64,000 nt of DNA from Paenibacillus sp. MMS18-CY102 (GCF_009789195.1 NZ_WSTC01000012.1:62001-126000); one strand, 5' to 3'. Positions 1-9,348 are shown, counted from the first letter of the stretch. Notes: generated by a model from the letters alone, not told the origin. Numbers and translations: made by a program.

Positions 1-62
1 ATTTTTAAGGCTGTGCAAGTGCATGCGGCGTAGATTTTTGGCGTTAGAAAACTATAAAAGCC

Positions 63-91
63 AAGCCAGCGCATCTGCGCTGGCTTTTTTG
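63..91 (+). terminator. Rho-independent terminator, perhaps bidirectional
   Basis: An 11-bp perfect stem (AAGCCAGCGCA and its complement) around a TC loop is followed on the plus strand by a T run. It would end a plus-strand gene left of the window. It also sits just past the stop codon of the minus-strand nucleotidyltransferase gene, where the downstream minus sequence is less T-rich. Confidence 0.75.
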
Positions 92-100
92 CCATATTTG

Positions 101-694
101 CTATTCAGCAGTTTGTTCAATATGTTCAATATGATGAACGGTTACCATGTCCCAAATGCTTTTCCAATTTTTCTTAACAACACGATCCTCATAGATTGCT
201 GCTCTTGCTTCTGTTTGTTCAAAATAAGGTGTTGGTTTCAACACGGCATTTAACACATCTTGAACCCCACAAGGAGCAGCCAAAATAACGTTGTTTTGTT
301 TGTCTAAAGTTAACCCTAGTGCTGTAGCAGTTTCAGGAAATTTCGAAATCGCATCAACGGATGAAGCATAAGGCGGTATATTATTTACAACATGCATTCT
401 CGCTTCGTTTTTGACAGACCAAGGGACTTGCGGGTTTATCCTTCTAAGCTTTTGTTCCAATTGTTTCTCTACGTTCTCATCTATTATGGCCGCATCAAAA
501 TAAATGACATCTACATCAGGCATTGGCGTCCTTTCATTAAAGCCATGGAGCGTATCCCAAATCTTAGAACGAACAAACCCCGCACATACCCACCAATCAG
601 GCAAATTCAGAGAATTGGCGTTATGCAATATCTCCACCATCCATTCATCGGCTAGTACAAGTTGAATGATATCTTGTGCAGTTTGTAATTTCAA
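101..694 (-). CDS. Nucleotidyltransferase family protein (NTP_transf_6/DUF925-like)
   Basis: This 197-residue protein has the look of the small NTP_transf_6 family. It carries an N-terminal segment with paired tryptophans (LPDWWVCAGFVRSKIWD) and then an acidic DVDVIYFD stretch, the D-x-D metal site expected of the polymerase-beta-type nucleotidyltransferase fold. The family substrate is unknown, so no specific reaction is assigned. The start is a TTG at 694, preceded eight bases upstream by a GGTGGGGGGC ribosome site; no nearby ATG fits the family N-terminus. A TATAAT -10 box lies at 728-733. The gene is monocistronic: the GH3 operon terminator lies upstream and its own hairpin lies just downstream. 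The family call is fairly sure, the function is not. Confidence 0.8.
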   Translation of the reverse strand: MKLQTAQDIIQLVLADEWMVEILHNANSLNLPDWWVCAGFVRSKIWDTLHGFNERTPMPDVDVIYFDAAIIDENVEKQLEQKLRRINPQVPWSVKNEARMHVVNNIPPYASSVDAISKFPETATALGLTLDKQNNVILAAPCGVQDVLNAVLKPTPYFEQTEARAAIYEDRVVKKNWKSIWDMVTVHHIEHIEQTAE

Positions 695-727
695 AACAAC
701 TGCCCCCCACCCCGAACATATATTCCC

Positions 728-755
728 ATTATAACTGAATATAAGTGAGTTGGAA
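728..755 (-). promoter_or_regulatory. Sigma-A-like promoter of the nucleotidyltransferase gene
   Basis: On the minus strand a perfect TATAAT (728-733) lies 16 bp after a weak -35 box TTCCAA (750-755). The predicted transcript would have a leader of about 27 nt before the TTG start at 694. The -35 is poor, so this rests mainly on the -10. Confidence 0.5.
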
Positions 756-775
756 GCACTCTTTACTTTAAAATC

Positions 776-818
776 GCAAAAATATAGACATTCAAACTAA
801 AGTCGTTTGAATGTCTAT
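776..818 (-). terminator. Strong terminator of the GH3/transporter operon
   Basis: Read on the minus strand, a 14-bp perfect stem (ATAGACATTCAAAC and its complement) with a 7-nt loop is followed by ATTTTT. It begins about 30 nt after the GH3 stop codon and closes the minus-strand operon. Confidence 0.9.
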
Positions 819-847
819 TTGATCGCTATTCTTAATCCATCCCGCCG

Positions 848-2446
848 CTAATCCTGCTTCCAACCAAATGGATAAGCCGGCGATACGCCAAGCGGCAGGC
901 GCCCTTGCGGCACAAGCGCACCTGTCAGCGCTTTGGCTGCCGATGACAACGCCAACGGACGGCACTCATACACGGCGATATAAGCGGAAACTTCCGGATA
1001 TACGTTCAAATCAAGCGGATTGCGCACCGATACCGCAACGGTTCGCCCTGCTGCACGGCGGAGCACCTTTGTCGCTATCGTCCGCTCCAGCTCATGCTTC
1101 ACTGCATCATACGTCACGAGCACAATCCGCTCGAACGATTCCAGCCCCTCAAGCGGATCGCCTTCATTCATCCTGCGTTCCACCACATTCGGCAGCAACT
1201 GGGCCAAATAGCCGCCTAATGTGCCATCCCCCTGCAGCAGCTCATCGGCTTCCGACACAGCTACGATCTCCGGCCACAGAACGAGCGTCCGCGCTTCGGA
1301 AGGAAGCGGCAGCAGTTCGCCCTCATTTTTGACCAATGTTACCGATGCCTCGCTCCAACGCTTCGCTGCTTCCCGGTTCGCAGGAGTTCCAATCTCATGA
1401 ACAACTTTATCCCATGGCGCAAGCGCCGTGCCGTACTTCGCTTTCAGCGCCATTACGCGAGCAAGCGACTCTTCCAGCCGCTGCTCGGACAGCTCGCCCC
1501 GTTCAACGGCCGCGACAACCGATTCTACCGCCCGGCGCTGTTTCTCATAAGTATGGCATACAAGCACAAGGTCCGCGCCTGCTTGCAATGCCATTACAGC
1601 CCCGCGCTCCGGTCCAAAGCCGTCGTCAATCGCTTTCATTTCGAGACAGTCCGTAATAATGGCGCCATCGTAGCCCAGTTCCTCTCGCAACAGGCCTGTA
1701 AGCACGGCAGGCGATAACGTCGCCGGCACGCCCGATGGTTCAAGCGTCGGCATCGCGATATGCGCTGTCATAATCACGTCCACACCTGCCGCAATCGCGG
1801 CTTTGAATGGCACAAGCTCAATCGCATCAAGGCGCTTGCGGTCATGCGGGATGACCGGCATATCCTGGTGCGAATCCACTGCGGTATCGCCATGGCCAGG
1901 AAAATGCTTCACGGTTGCGGCAACACCCGCTTCTGTGTACCCTTGCACCGCCGCAACGCCGAGACGACCGACTACATCAGGGTGATCGCTATATGAGCGT
2001 ACATTGATGACCGGATTGTCCGGATTATTGTTCACATCAAGGCAAGGAGCAAAATTCACATTAATGCCAAGCTTTAGCAGCTCTTCCCCGCATATGCGCG
2101 CTGTCTCGCGAGCCGCTTGTTCAGAGCCCGTCGCTCCAATGGCCATATTGCCAGGCATCAGCGTTACGCCGTCTACTATACGCGATACCATGCCGCCTTC
2201 TTGGTCAATCGATACGAGCAGCTGCGGCCGCCCCGCTTGCTCTGCCGCCTGATGAAGCGCAGCCGATAACGCATGCACCTGCTGTGCGCTTTGCACATTA
2301 CGGCTAAAGTAGATAACGCCGCCAAGCCCATACTCAGCAATATGCGCCAACACCGCTTCGTCCGGTTCATAGCCGTGGAACCCGAATATGAATAACTGTC
2401 CCGCCTTCTCCTTCAGGCTCCATTGCCGCCAATCTTGCTCTCCCAT
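848..2446 (-). CDS. nagZ: Glycoside hydrolase family 3, beta-N-acetylhexosaminidase (NagZ-like)
   Basis: This 532-residue GH3 enzyme is likely to release terminal N-acetylglucosamine from muropeptides or chito-oligosaccharides. The TIM-barrel half carries the NagZ signature KHFPGHGDT (residues 180-188), followed by D191-x-H193, the Asp-His acid/base dyad of the NagZ subgroup, and the nucleophile motif ITDCLEM with D266. About 190 further residues form a C-terminal alpha/beta domain, as in the two-domain Bacillus YbbD/NagZ. No signal peptide is visible, so it is probably cytoplasmic and acts on imported sugars. It starts at an ATG behind AGAGGGGA and is the last gene of the operon, 75 bp after the response regulator. 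That position suggests the importer handles GlcNAc-containing oligosaccharides. The family is certain; the natural substrate is inferred. Confidence 0.9.
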   Translation of the reverse strand: MGEQDWRQWSLKEKAGQLFIFGFHGYEPDEAVLAHIAEYGLGGVIYFSRNVQSAQQVHALSAALHQAAEQAGRPQLLVSIDQEGGMVSRIVDGVTLMPGNMAIGATGSEQAARETARICGEELLKLGINVNFAPCLDVNNNPDNPVINVRSYSDHPDVVGRLGVAAVQGYTEAGVAATVKHFPGHGDTAVDSHQDMPVIPHDRKRLDAIELVPFKAAIAAGVDVIMTAHIAMPTLEPSGVPATLSPAVLTGLLREELGYDGAIITDCLEMKAIDDGFGPERGAVMALQAGADLVLVCHTYEKQRRAVESVVAAVERGELSEQRLEESLARVMALKAKYGTALAPWDKVVHEIGTPANREAAKRWSEASVTLVKNEGELLPLPSEARTLVLWPEIVAVSEADELLQGDGTLGGYLAQLLPNVVERRMNEGDPLEGLESFERIVLVTYDAVKHELERTIATKVLRRAAGRTVAVSVRNPLDLNVYPEVSAYIAVYECRPLALSSAAKALTGALVPQGRLPLGVSPAYPFGWKQD

Positions 2447-2520
2447 CTTGATTTCCCCTCTTCCCTTCGCTCCTCATGCTAGCCTAGCCTTTCGATGCAG
2501 CGAGCCTCGCCCTTAATCCT

Positions 2521-4176
2521 TTATTCATGCTCCGCTTCTAACGATACAGCGCCAGCAGGCAGCCGGCTGTTTCGATAATCGGTCGGATTTTCCCCGGTAT
2601 ACTTCATGAACACTTTCGTAAAATAACGCCGCTCCGAGTAGCCGACTTCCTTCGCAATCTGAGCGACACTCTTAGGTGTTTCAACGAGCAGCACCTTCGC
2701 CTTATCCATCCGCTGGCGCGTCACATATTCGATAAACGTGCAGCCGAACGTCTGCTTGAATAGCAAGCTGAAGTACGAAGCGCTTAGCCCAACCTGCGTT
2801 GCAGCTTCCTCAACGCTCAGGTCACGGAACAAATTGCGGTCCATATAGACCTTCGCTTCGAGCATCGACCGCTCGGATTGCTTGCGCGTATCGCGTTCCA
2901 GCCCTGCATCGGATAACTGGCGGATCATGGCAATCAAATCCTTCACGCCATACAACTTATCTAGCTTGCGCCATAGCTGGTCTTCCTGCTCCCGGCGCAG
3001 CAAGCCCGTTTCCTTCATCTCCCGAAGCACATGCAGTGCAAAAAAATGAAGCATCGGGCGCAGCCTGCCATATGCCGCCTCGTCCACACGCTGCAGCTGG
3101 GCGCTCACTTCCCGCAGCTCTGCATCTACCGCTACGCTATCGCCGCGCTTCAGCCCGCTGACAAGCCGCTCTGCAATGCCCCACATCGCTTGCTCTGCCC
3201 CTGATTGCCCCGGCGTATCCTGCGTATGAAACCGAATCGGCTCATCGCCGCACTCCGTCGTCAGTTGCATGCCGCGCTGTACCGTTTTATAAGCATCCGC
3301 TAGCTCGACAGCCGACACATAATTCGGATAAATGCCTGCCTCCAGCTTCAGCTTGACATGCTTCTTCACTTGATCAAGCAAATCTTGCGCCCAACGCTGT
3401 ACCGCCTCGCGGTCGAATAGCGCCGACAATCCTGCCTGTCCATCCTCTACCCGCTCGATAAGCACGCACCATTCGCCGTCACGCGTCTGGATGACTGCAT
3501 GGGCTTGGCCCAGCAGCTCCATCGACTCGCGCAAAACATTGCAGATCGCAAAATTCCACAGTTTACGCTCCTTATCGCTCCACTCCCGCCAATCCTTAGC
3601 TGCCTCAGCTCCAACATCGTAATTGAACAAAGCCAGCGCGTAGGAACGGTCCGCTATACGGCTCTCATCCCCATTCAGCAACCAATGCTCAGACGAGAGG
3701 TCCGTATAATCCATCAAGATATCATACAGCATCTTCTCTCCTGCCAGCCCAATCATGCGGTCCAGCTTGCGCTCCTCTTCCTTGCGCTGGCGGCGCTTCT
3801 GGCGGCGCTCGTTCATCACGCGGGCGATGACGCCTGTCAATTCATCGTATGGGATCGGTTTGAGCATATAATCCTTCACGCCATATTGAATAGCCGTTCT
3901 GGTATAAGCAAAGTCCTGATAGCCCGACAGCATGATCACATCTACATCCAGCTCTTCCGCACGAATGCGCTTCACTAGCTCAAGCCCATCCATAACAGGC
4001 ATTCGAATATCACATAAAAGCAAATCCGGCGACTGCGCCTGAATTAGCTCATAAGCTTCCACGCCATTTCTCGCGGTGCCAACAACCTCAAGGCCTAGCA
4101 TATCCCAAGGGATAACCTTCTCGAGGTTACGCGAGATATGTGGCTCATCATCAACGATAATTACTTTGCCGTTCAC
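2521..4176 (-). CDS. YesN-type response regulator with AraC HTH domain
   Basis: This is a 551-residue two-component regulator. The N-terminal receiver domain has the acidic DDE cluster at residues 9-11 and the phospho-acceptor D56 in LLCDIRMPVMDG, with an SGYQDF switch region and a KPIPYDEL lysine further on. A long middle region of unknown fold precedes a C-terminal AraC/XylS double helix-turn-helix (about residues 440-540, ending KYTGENPTDYR). Its ATG overlaps the stop of the kinase gene by four bases, so the two are translationally coupled. By analogy with YesM/YesN and LytS-like sugar systems it should activate its own transporter operon in response to an extracellular sugar. The inducer is not known; N-acetylated oligosaccharides are the guess from the GH3 neighbour. 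Confidence 0.92.
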   Translation of the reverse strand: MNGKVIIVDDEPHISRNLEKVIPWDMLGLEVVGTARNGVEAYELIQAQSPDLLLCDIRMPVMDGLELVKRIRAEELDVDVIMLSGYQDFAYTRTAIQYGVKDYMLKPIPYDELTGVIARVMNERRQKRRQRKEEERKLDRMIGLAGEKMLYDILMDYTDLSSEHWLLNGDESRIADRSYALALFNYDVGAEAAKDWREWSDKERKLWNFAICNVLRESMELLGQAHAVIQTRDGEWCVLIERVEDGQAGLSALFDREAVQRWAQDLLDQVKKHVKLKLEAGIYPNYVSAVELADAYKTVQRGMQLTTECGDEPIRFHTQDTPGQSGAEQAMWGIAERLVSGLKRGDSVAVDAELREVSAQLQRVDEAAYGRLRPMLHFFALHVLREMKETGLLRREQEDQLWRKLDKLYGVKDLIAMIRQLSDAGLERDTRKQSERSMLEAKVYMDRNLFRDLSVEEAATQVGLSASYFSLLFKQTFGCTFIEYVTRQRMDKAKVLLVETPKSVAQIAKEVGYSERRYFTKVFMKYTGENPTDYRNSRLPAGAVSLEAEHE

Positions 4177-5981
4177 AGGCGCCCCTCCTTGCTTCTAGGT
4201 ATTGTGCACCGGATGATTGTTCCTTTGCCTTCTTCGCTGCATAACCATAGGCCATATGAAGGTCCGTAATGGATTCGCAGCCGCTCTGCAACGCTGCGAA
4301 GGCCAAGCCCTCTGCGTTCGCCCAGCTCAGCGGCTACCGCTTCCCTATCCCGGTCAAGCCGGCCATCGACTAGCCGCCTAATGACGTCCGGGGCCATGCC
4401 GATCCCGTTATCCGATATCGTAAACACGATGCGATGCTGTTCAAGCGTTACATCGATTCGGATGAGGCCGGCACGTTCCAGCCCCTCGAAGCCATGCTGA
4501 ATGCTGTTCTCGACCAGCGGCTGAAGCGTGAGCTTCAATATCGTATAATCAAGCGCTTCCTCGGGAACGTTCAACTCGTACGAGAACAGTTCCTCGAATC
4601 GATACTTCTGAATTTCCAGATAGCTGCGCACATGTTCAATTTCTTGATGGACCGAATTCACTTCATTCTCATGCATGCTCGTTCGCAGCAAATTGCCTAG
4701 CCTGCGAACCATCATCATTATTTTTTGCCCTTCGTTTTGCGCAGCGAGCGCATTAATCGACTCTAACGTATTGAATAAAAAATGCGGCTTGATCTGCGCC
4801 TGCATGAGCATCATCTCTGCCCGCTGCTTGCGCTCCTGCTCCTGCCGGACCTCGGTAAGCAGCTTGCCGATTCGGTCTACCATGCTGTTAAAGCTATTAG
4901 CGAGCATGACCGTCTCATCCTTGCCGCCTGCTGAGATGCGAATATCGAGCAACCCTTGCTCAACCAGCCTCATTTTGCGAACGACGCGAACGATGGATTT
5001 GGCTACCCGCCCAACGAAAAATTGATTAAACAAAATAGCAGACAACAAACAAATCGCTGTAATGGCAGCAATCCACTGAATAAACCGTACATTCTCGTTC
5101 GTCAGTGATTCCCAAGACTTGACGGACACGAGCACCCAATCATTCATCTCCAAATTGTAGGACGAAACCAAGCTGTCTTTTCCGTAAAATTTTTCACGGC
5201 TGCTCGCATAATGCGAGGTGTCCTGCGGCGTAAGCGATGTATATGTGCTCAGCGGCTTGCCATCCAGCTCCCGCTTGCTATCCAGCATAACCATTCCCGT
5301 CCGATTGACAAGCATATAACGCGTATGGTCATCTTCTTGCGAAGATTTGCCGTATGTCTCCAGAATGCTAGCCACATCCGATATTTTAAACTGCATAACG
5401 ATAACGCCGAGATCGCTCAGCGTATCGACATCCTTCACAATGCGCAGCTGCGTAAACAACGGCGGATCTTGGCCCGTAATTTCTTGATGCTCGTATGGCC
5501 CAATCCAGAACGGGCGTCCGGCGAGTTTCGTCACTTCCTTGAATACCGCATGATTTTGCAGCAAATCGTAGGAGATCGGACGATACGTCGTCGGATCATT
5601 CCGGTAGGATTGGAACATCGTTCCATCATTTGCATATAACACGATCAATGAAATTGCGGGATGTTGAAACAAATTGCGGCTGATCGATTTCTCCGCGAGA
5701 TTAAGCTTAATTTGATAACTCGCATCTTTGGGGCTTTGCAAATTGGACTTCAGAATGTCCTGAATCGTACTGCTCGTAACACTTGCATCCGACAGCTGGC
5801 CGAGCTCCTTGAAGAAATAGCGGATATTGCCGCTGACAGCAGTCAACGTCAACTCCGTCTGTTCATTATATTTCTTCTCAAGCAACCGCTCCGAGTTCAG
5901 GAACGACGCAATGCCCAGCGAGAAGATCGGTATGACGATAAGTGCGATAAATGCGACGAGCAGCTTCAATCTCAAGTTCAT
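4173..5981 (-). CDS. YesM-type sensor histidine kinase
   Basis: This is a membrane histidine kinase of the His_kinase/HATPase_c (YesM, LytS-like) type, 602 residues from the chosen ATG at 5981. It has an N-terminal transmembrane helix (LVAFIALIVIPIFSLG), an extracellular sensor region of about 250 residues, a second helix (IAAITAICLLSAILFNQF), a HAMP segment, the phospho-histidine in QIKPHFLFNTLES (near residue 397) and a C-terminal ATPase with DNGIGM and RRGLGLRSV boxes. A TTG three codons upstream (5990) is also open, but the AAGGGGC ribosome site would lie almost on top of it, so the ATG is preferred. It pairs with the overlapping response-regulator gene and is the fourth gene of the transporter operon. 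Confidence 0.92.
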   Translation of the reverse strand: MNLRLKLLVAFIALIVIPIFSLGIASFLNSERLLEKKYNEQTELTLTAVSGNIRYFFKELGQLSDASVTSSTIQDILKSNLQSPKDASYQIKLNLAEKSISRNLFQHPAISLIVLYANDGTMFQSYRNDPTTYRPISYDLLQNHAVFKEVTKLAGRPFWIGPYEHQEITGQDPPLFTQLRIVKDVDTLSDLGVIVMQFKISDVASILETYGKSSQEDDHTRYMLVNRTGMVMLDSKRELDGKPLSTYTSLTPQDTSHYASSREKFYGKDSLVSSYNLEMNDWVLVSVKSWESLTNENVRFIQWIAAITAICLLSAILFNQFFVGRVAKSIVRVVRKMRLVEQGLLDIRISAGGKDETVMLANSFNSMVDRIGKLLTEVRQEQERKQRAEMMLMQAQIKPHFLFNTLESINALAAQNEGQKIMMMVRRLGNLLRTSMHENEVNSVHQEIEHVRSYLEIQKYRFEELFSYELNVPEEALDYTILKLTLQPLVENSIQHGFEGLERAGLIRIDVTLEQHRIVFTISDNGIGMAPDVIRRLVDGRLDRDREAVAAELGERRGLGLRSVAERLRIHYGPSYGLWLCSEEGKGTIIRCTIPRSKEGRL

Positions 5982-6011
5982 GTCCGGCAAGCCCCTTTAT
6001 GCTGTTGAAGG

Positions 6012-6911
6012 TTACCCCTTCACGCTGCCAGCCGTCATCCCGTCGATAATTTGCCGTTGCAAGAACATATAGACGACAAGGACAGGAACAATGCTCATAA
6101 TAACTGCTGCAGACAGCGAAGCGAAGTTCGTCCGATAGCCGTCATTGAACGTAGCCATACCGGTTGTGAGCGTTCGTTTCGCCTCAGAAGAGATAAACAA
6201 CTGCGATAATATAAATTCATTCCAGTTCGCGATAAAGTTCAAAATCGTTACCGTCACGAGCGAAGGCAATGAGATCGGCAAAATGATGCGGAAAAACAAT
6301 CCGCCTGCACCAAGACCGTCCATAATGCTTGCCTCTTCCAGCTCATTGGGAATCGAGATCATGAACGCATGCAAGATAAAGATGGTAATTGGCAACGCAT
6401 ACGTGCAGTATACCAAAATCAACGACCAATGTTTATCATACAAGCCCAAATCGTTAATTAAACGATACAACGGAATGAACAATGCGCTAGGCGGAACGAG
6501 CAAGCCAAGCAAAATGAACTGGTACAAGCCTTTGTTCATCAGCTTAAATTTCATCCGTGCAATGGCAAAGGATGTAGCTGCGGCAAACAACAGCGTAATT
6601 AAGCATGATACGATTGTAATATAAAGGCTATTGAACGCATAACCGCCGATATTGGCGCTCTCCCATGCAGCCCGGTAATTATCGAAATTGAACGTCTTCG
6701 GCAATCCCCATGTATTGACTGTAATTTCACGGTTCGTTTTGAAGGAAGACATCAACAGCCAGAGCAGGGGGAACAAAATGATCGCCACATAGACCAAGAG
6801 GAACAGGTGACCCGGCAATTGCTTCTGGCGAATGCGGTACCATAACGAGCCTGTGTGGGTGGAAGTTTCTTTGTTGCTCATTGCAGGCAACGATTGTGAC
6901 ATTTTCGCCAT
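6012..6911 (-). CDS. Carbohydrate ABC transporter permease, MalG type
   Basis: This inner-membrane permease has 299 residues and six predicted helices. It carries the EAA loop EELEEASIMDGLGAGGLFFRI with the conserved glycine, which docks onto the ATPase, and it ends in the usual GMTAGSVKG tail of MalG-like permeases. The start ATG lies in a TAATG overlap with the stop of the preceding permease gene and is served by GAGGAGGTG inside that gene's end. As in many Bacillota sugar systems no ATPase is encoded nearby; a shared MsmX-type ATPase elsewhere in the genome is expected. Confidence 0.92.
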   Translation of the reverse strand: MAKMSQSLPAMSNKETSTHTGSLWYRIRQKQLPGHLFLLVYVAIILFPLLWLLMSSFKTNREITVNTWGLPKTFNFDNYRAAWESANIGGYAFNSLYITIVSCLITLLFAAATSFAIARMKFKLMNKGLYQFILLGLLVPPSALFIPLYRLINDLGLYDKHWSLILVYCTYALPITIFILHAFMISIPNELEEASIMDGLGAGGLFFRIILPISLPSLVTVTILNFIANWNEFILSQLFISSEAKRTLTTGMATFNDGYRTNFASLSAAVIMSIVPVLVVYMFLQRQIIDGMTAGSVKG

Positions 6912-7795
6912 TAGTACTGCACCTCCTCACGCCGTCTAGAGATCACTTGAAGAACCCCAGTCATGACCAGAATAATGATAAACATCGCAACGCCAATCGC
7001 GCTGCCATAGCCTAGCTCCATTGAACGGAAGCCAACCTTCAGCATGTACGTCGACATGACCTCTGTCGATTGGAACGGTCCGCCGTTGGTCATAATTTGA
7101 ACGATATCGAGCACCTTCATCGTACCGGACACGGAGAGCAGCAGCATAACGAATAGGATCGGCCGGATAAGCGGCAACGTGATCAATCGCGTCTCGCGCC
7201 AGGATGTAGCCCCATCAATATTGGCAGCTTCGACAATTTCCCGGGGAATATTCAGGATAGCGGCCAGGCATAGCACGATGAAGAAGCCGATATTTTGCCA
7301 AGCGTTCGCAATGAGAATCGAGAGCATCGCAAGCTTCGGATTCGATAGCCATTCCTGTGCCCAGCTCTCTGGCCCGATCGCGCGAAGCACTTGGTTAATA
7401 AGTCCAGACTCATAGTTATACAGCACGCCGAACAGAATAGCTACCGTCGCAGTCGAGATGACAACTGGCACGAAAACAGCTGATTTATAAAAATCGCGCA
7501 TCCGTCTTACTTTGCTAATCAAAATCGAAATGAGCAAGACGAGCGGAATGTTAACCACGAGCGAGAAAACAAGGAAATACATGTTATTCCAGAACGATTT
7601 AATAAACACTTCATCCTTCAACAGTCGCGTAAAGTTATCAATCCCGATAAACACTTTGTCCGTAATGCCATCCCACTGGAAGAAGCCATAATATAACGAG
7701 ACGATTACCGGATAGATGAAAAATAGCAGATAGAGCGCGAGCGTCGGCAAAATGAAGGCAACGTATGTCCAAGGGTTGCGCAGCGCTTTATTCAT
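6911..7795 (-). CDS. Sugar ABC transporter permease, MalF type
   Basis: This 294-residue membrane protein of the MalF/UgpA family has six predicted helices and the EAA motif EIVEAANIDGATSWRETRLITLPL in its last cytoplasmic loop. It forms the permease heterodimer with the following MalG-type protein. A good AGGAGG site lies eight bases upstream of the ATG. A hairpin with a T-rich tail sits between it and the upstream binding-protein gene and probably lowers its expression relative to the binding protein. Confidence 0.92.
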   Translation of the reverse strand: MNKALRNPWTYVAFILPTLALYLLFFIYPVIVSLYYGFFQWDGITDKVFIGIDNFTRLLKDEVFIKSFWNNMYFLVFSLVVNIPLVLLISILISKVRRMRDFYKSAVFVPVVISTATVAILFGVLYNYESGLINQVLRAIGPESWAQEWLSNPKLAMLSILIANAWQNIGFFIVLCLAAILNIPREIVEAANIDGATSWRETRLITLPLIRPILFVMLLLSVSGTMKVLDIVQIMTNGGPFQSTEVMSTYMLKVGFRSMELGYGSAIGVAMFIIILVMTGVLQVISRRREEVQY

Positions 7796-7845
7796 GAGGT
7801 CAGCCTCCTGTTCCTTCAGTAAGCATTAATCGCTTTTGAGAGAAC

Positions 7846-7877
7846 AAAAGGGCGCCTTCCGGCAGGAAGGACACCCT
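7846..7877 (-). terminator. Intra-operon attenuating hairpin after the binding-protein gene
   Basis: On the minus strand, CCTTCC-TGCC-GGAAGG extended by AGGG/CCCT and followed by TTTTGTT forms a terminator-like hairpin 18 nt after the binding-protein stop. Such partial terminators commonly let the binding protein be made in excess over the membrane subunits. Full termination is unlikely because the following genes are tightly packed. Confidence 0.6.
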
Positions 7878-7894
7878 CTCGTCCCAATCGATCA

Positions 7895-9259
7895 TTATTT
7901 TTGAGCGTTTGCTTTCTCTTGTGCCGCTTGGATGTGTGCTGCAACTTCAGCAGGCTTTTTCACTTTGCCGATCAGCTCTTGCAAGCCTACGCCGATGTCA
8001 GCCGTAACGCTTGGCTGTACGATTGCGTCGAATGCTTTCCACGAGTTCGAAGCGTTGCCCATTACCGTCAATACTTCGGAGATCAGTGGATCTACGCCCG
8101 ACAGGTCAGACAGCTTCATGGAAGGCAGCAATTTGTCTTCTACGAGCGTACGTTTTTGCACTTCTTCTGTGAAGAAGTTTTTGATGAATGCTTTCGCCAT
8201 AGCGACTTGGTCTTCGCTTAGGTTAGCCGAGAAGCCGAAACCGTTCGAGTAGCTTGCATTGATCGACGTTTGGTTTCCTTTGCCGCCCGCTACGCTAGGG
8301 AATGCGAAGTAACCGATGTTGCCTTTCAGGTCGCCAGCTTCATCGCTCGTGAAGCGGTTAGCATCCCAGCTGCCCGTGAAGAGCATAGCTGCTTCGCCTT
8401 TGAGGAACTTAGCGCCTTGATCTGCATATGGCAGGCCGAGTGCGCCTTTCGTGAAGTAGTCATTGTTCACGAGCGTAGCGTATGCTTCGAAGCCCTTGAT
8501 GAAGTCAGGATCAGTCCATTTTGTTTCGCCCGTTACCACTTTGTTCAAGCCGTCCATGCCGACATGGCGCTCCATAACCGAGTTCCAGAGCATGCCGTTA
8601 ACCCAAGCGTCTTTCGCAGCGAGTGCGAATGGCGTGAAGCCTGCGCCTTTTACTTTATCTGCCGCTGCGATCAGCTCATCCCACGTCGTAGGTACGGCGA
8701 TGCCAAGGTCAGCAAACATTTTTTTGTTGTAGAAGATTGCTTCGCTGTAACCGCCGAATGGCAAACCGTATACTTTGCCATCAACTGTGAACTCGTCAAG
8801 GCTTGCGAATTTATCTTTAATGCCCAGTTCTTCAATGATTGGAGTCAGGTCAAGCATACGGCCCGCTTTAACGTACAGGTTCAGGTCAGCACCGCCGAAT
8901 ACTTCGAAAACATCTGGCGGGTTGCCTGCTGCCATCTCCGCTTTCAGCTTTTGGTCGCGGTTGACGACTTCGTCAATGCCTTCCATCTCGATTTTCAAAC
9001 CTGGATTTTCTTGCTCCGTCTTCGCTACCACGTCTTGGAAAATCTTAAGGCGAACTTTGCTCGTTTCTTTAATTTGCGTATGGCGCAATTTCAACGTAAC
9101 GTCTTTCTTTGTCTCTGTAGGCGTATCTGTCGTAGTTGGCGTTTCCGTGCTCTTGTCTGGCGTTTTCGTCTCTTCTTTGTCCGACGAGCCGCAAGCGGAC
9201 AGGAACATCGTGCTCGTAAGCAGCATAACAGCAATTAGGGATAGATTTCTCTTCATCAT
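7895..9259 (-). CDS. Extracellular sugar-binding lipoprotein of ABC importer
   Basis: This is a 454-residue solute-binding protein of the SBP_bac_1 (MalE/UgpB) type. A lipoprotein signal with lipobox LSAC (Cys about residue 23) is followed by a threonine/lysine-rich linker (residues about 30-52) and then the two-lobed binding domain (DVFEVFGGADL, GKVYGLPFGGYSEAIFYNKKMF). It would sit on the outer face of the membrane and deliver a sugar to the two permeases encoded next. It is the first gene of the operon, with an AGGAGGTC ribosome site, a promoter at 9321-9348 and a cre-type site further upstream. The ligand is not readable from sequence; the NagZ-like enzyme in the same operon points to N-acetylated oligosaccharides. 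Confidence 0.92.
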   Translation of the reverse strand: MMKRNLSLIAVMLLTSTMFLSACGSSDKEETKTPDKSTETPTTTDTPTETKKDVTLKLRHTQIKETSKVRLKIFQDVVAKTEQENPGLKIEMEGIDEVVNRDQKLKAEMAAGNPPDVFEVFGGADLNLYVKAGRMLDLTPIIEELGIKDKFASLDEFTVDGKVYGLPFGGYSEAIFYNKKMFADLGIAVPTTWDELIAAADKVKGAGFTPFALAAKDAWVNGMLWNSVMERHVGMDGLNKVVTGETKWTDPDFIKGFEAYATLVNNDYFTKGALGLPYADQGAKFLKGEAAMLFTGSWDANRFTSDEAGDLKGNIGYFAFPSVAGGKGNQTSINASYSNGFGFSANLSEDQVAMAKAFIKNFFTEEVQKRTLVEDKLLPSMKLSDLSGVDPLISEVLTVMGNASNSWKAFDAIVQPSVTADIGVGLQELIGKVKKPAEVAAHIQAAQEKANAQK

Positions 9260-9320
9260 GGTAAGACCTCCTCAAGAAAATGGCATTTCCAATTCCGTTT
9301 CGTGTTTCCCTTACAACTTG

Positions 9321-9348
9321 ATTATATAAGCGGAACGGTACTTGTCAG
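9321..9348 (-). promoter_or_regulatory. Sigma-A promoter of the sugar importer operon
   Basis: On the minus strand CTGACA (9343-9348) and a perfect TATAAT (9321-9326) are separated by 16 bp. The predicted transcript starts near 9314, giving a leader of about 55 nt before the binding-protein ATG at 9259. Confidence 0.75.

Noticed and set aside
6012-7795. An ABC ATPase gene in the first importer operon
   Set aside because: No Walker A sequence occurs in any frame here. The importer presumably borrows an MsmX-type ATPase encoded elsewhere.
8270-9238. A 322-codon open frame on the plus strand opposite the binding-protein gene
   Set aside because: It is an antisense shadow of the well-supported lipoprotein gene, has no ribosome site, and its composition is odd (Cys/Arg/Phe-rich).
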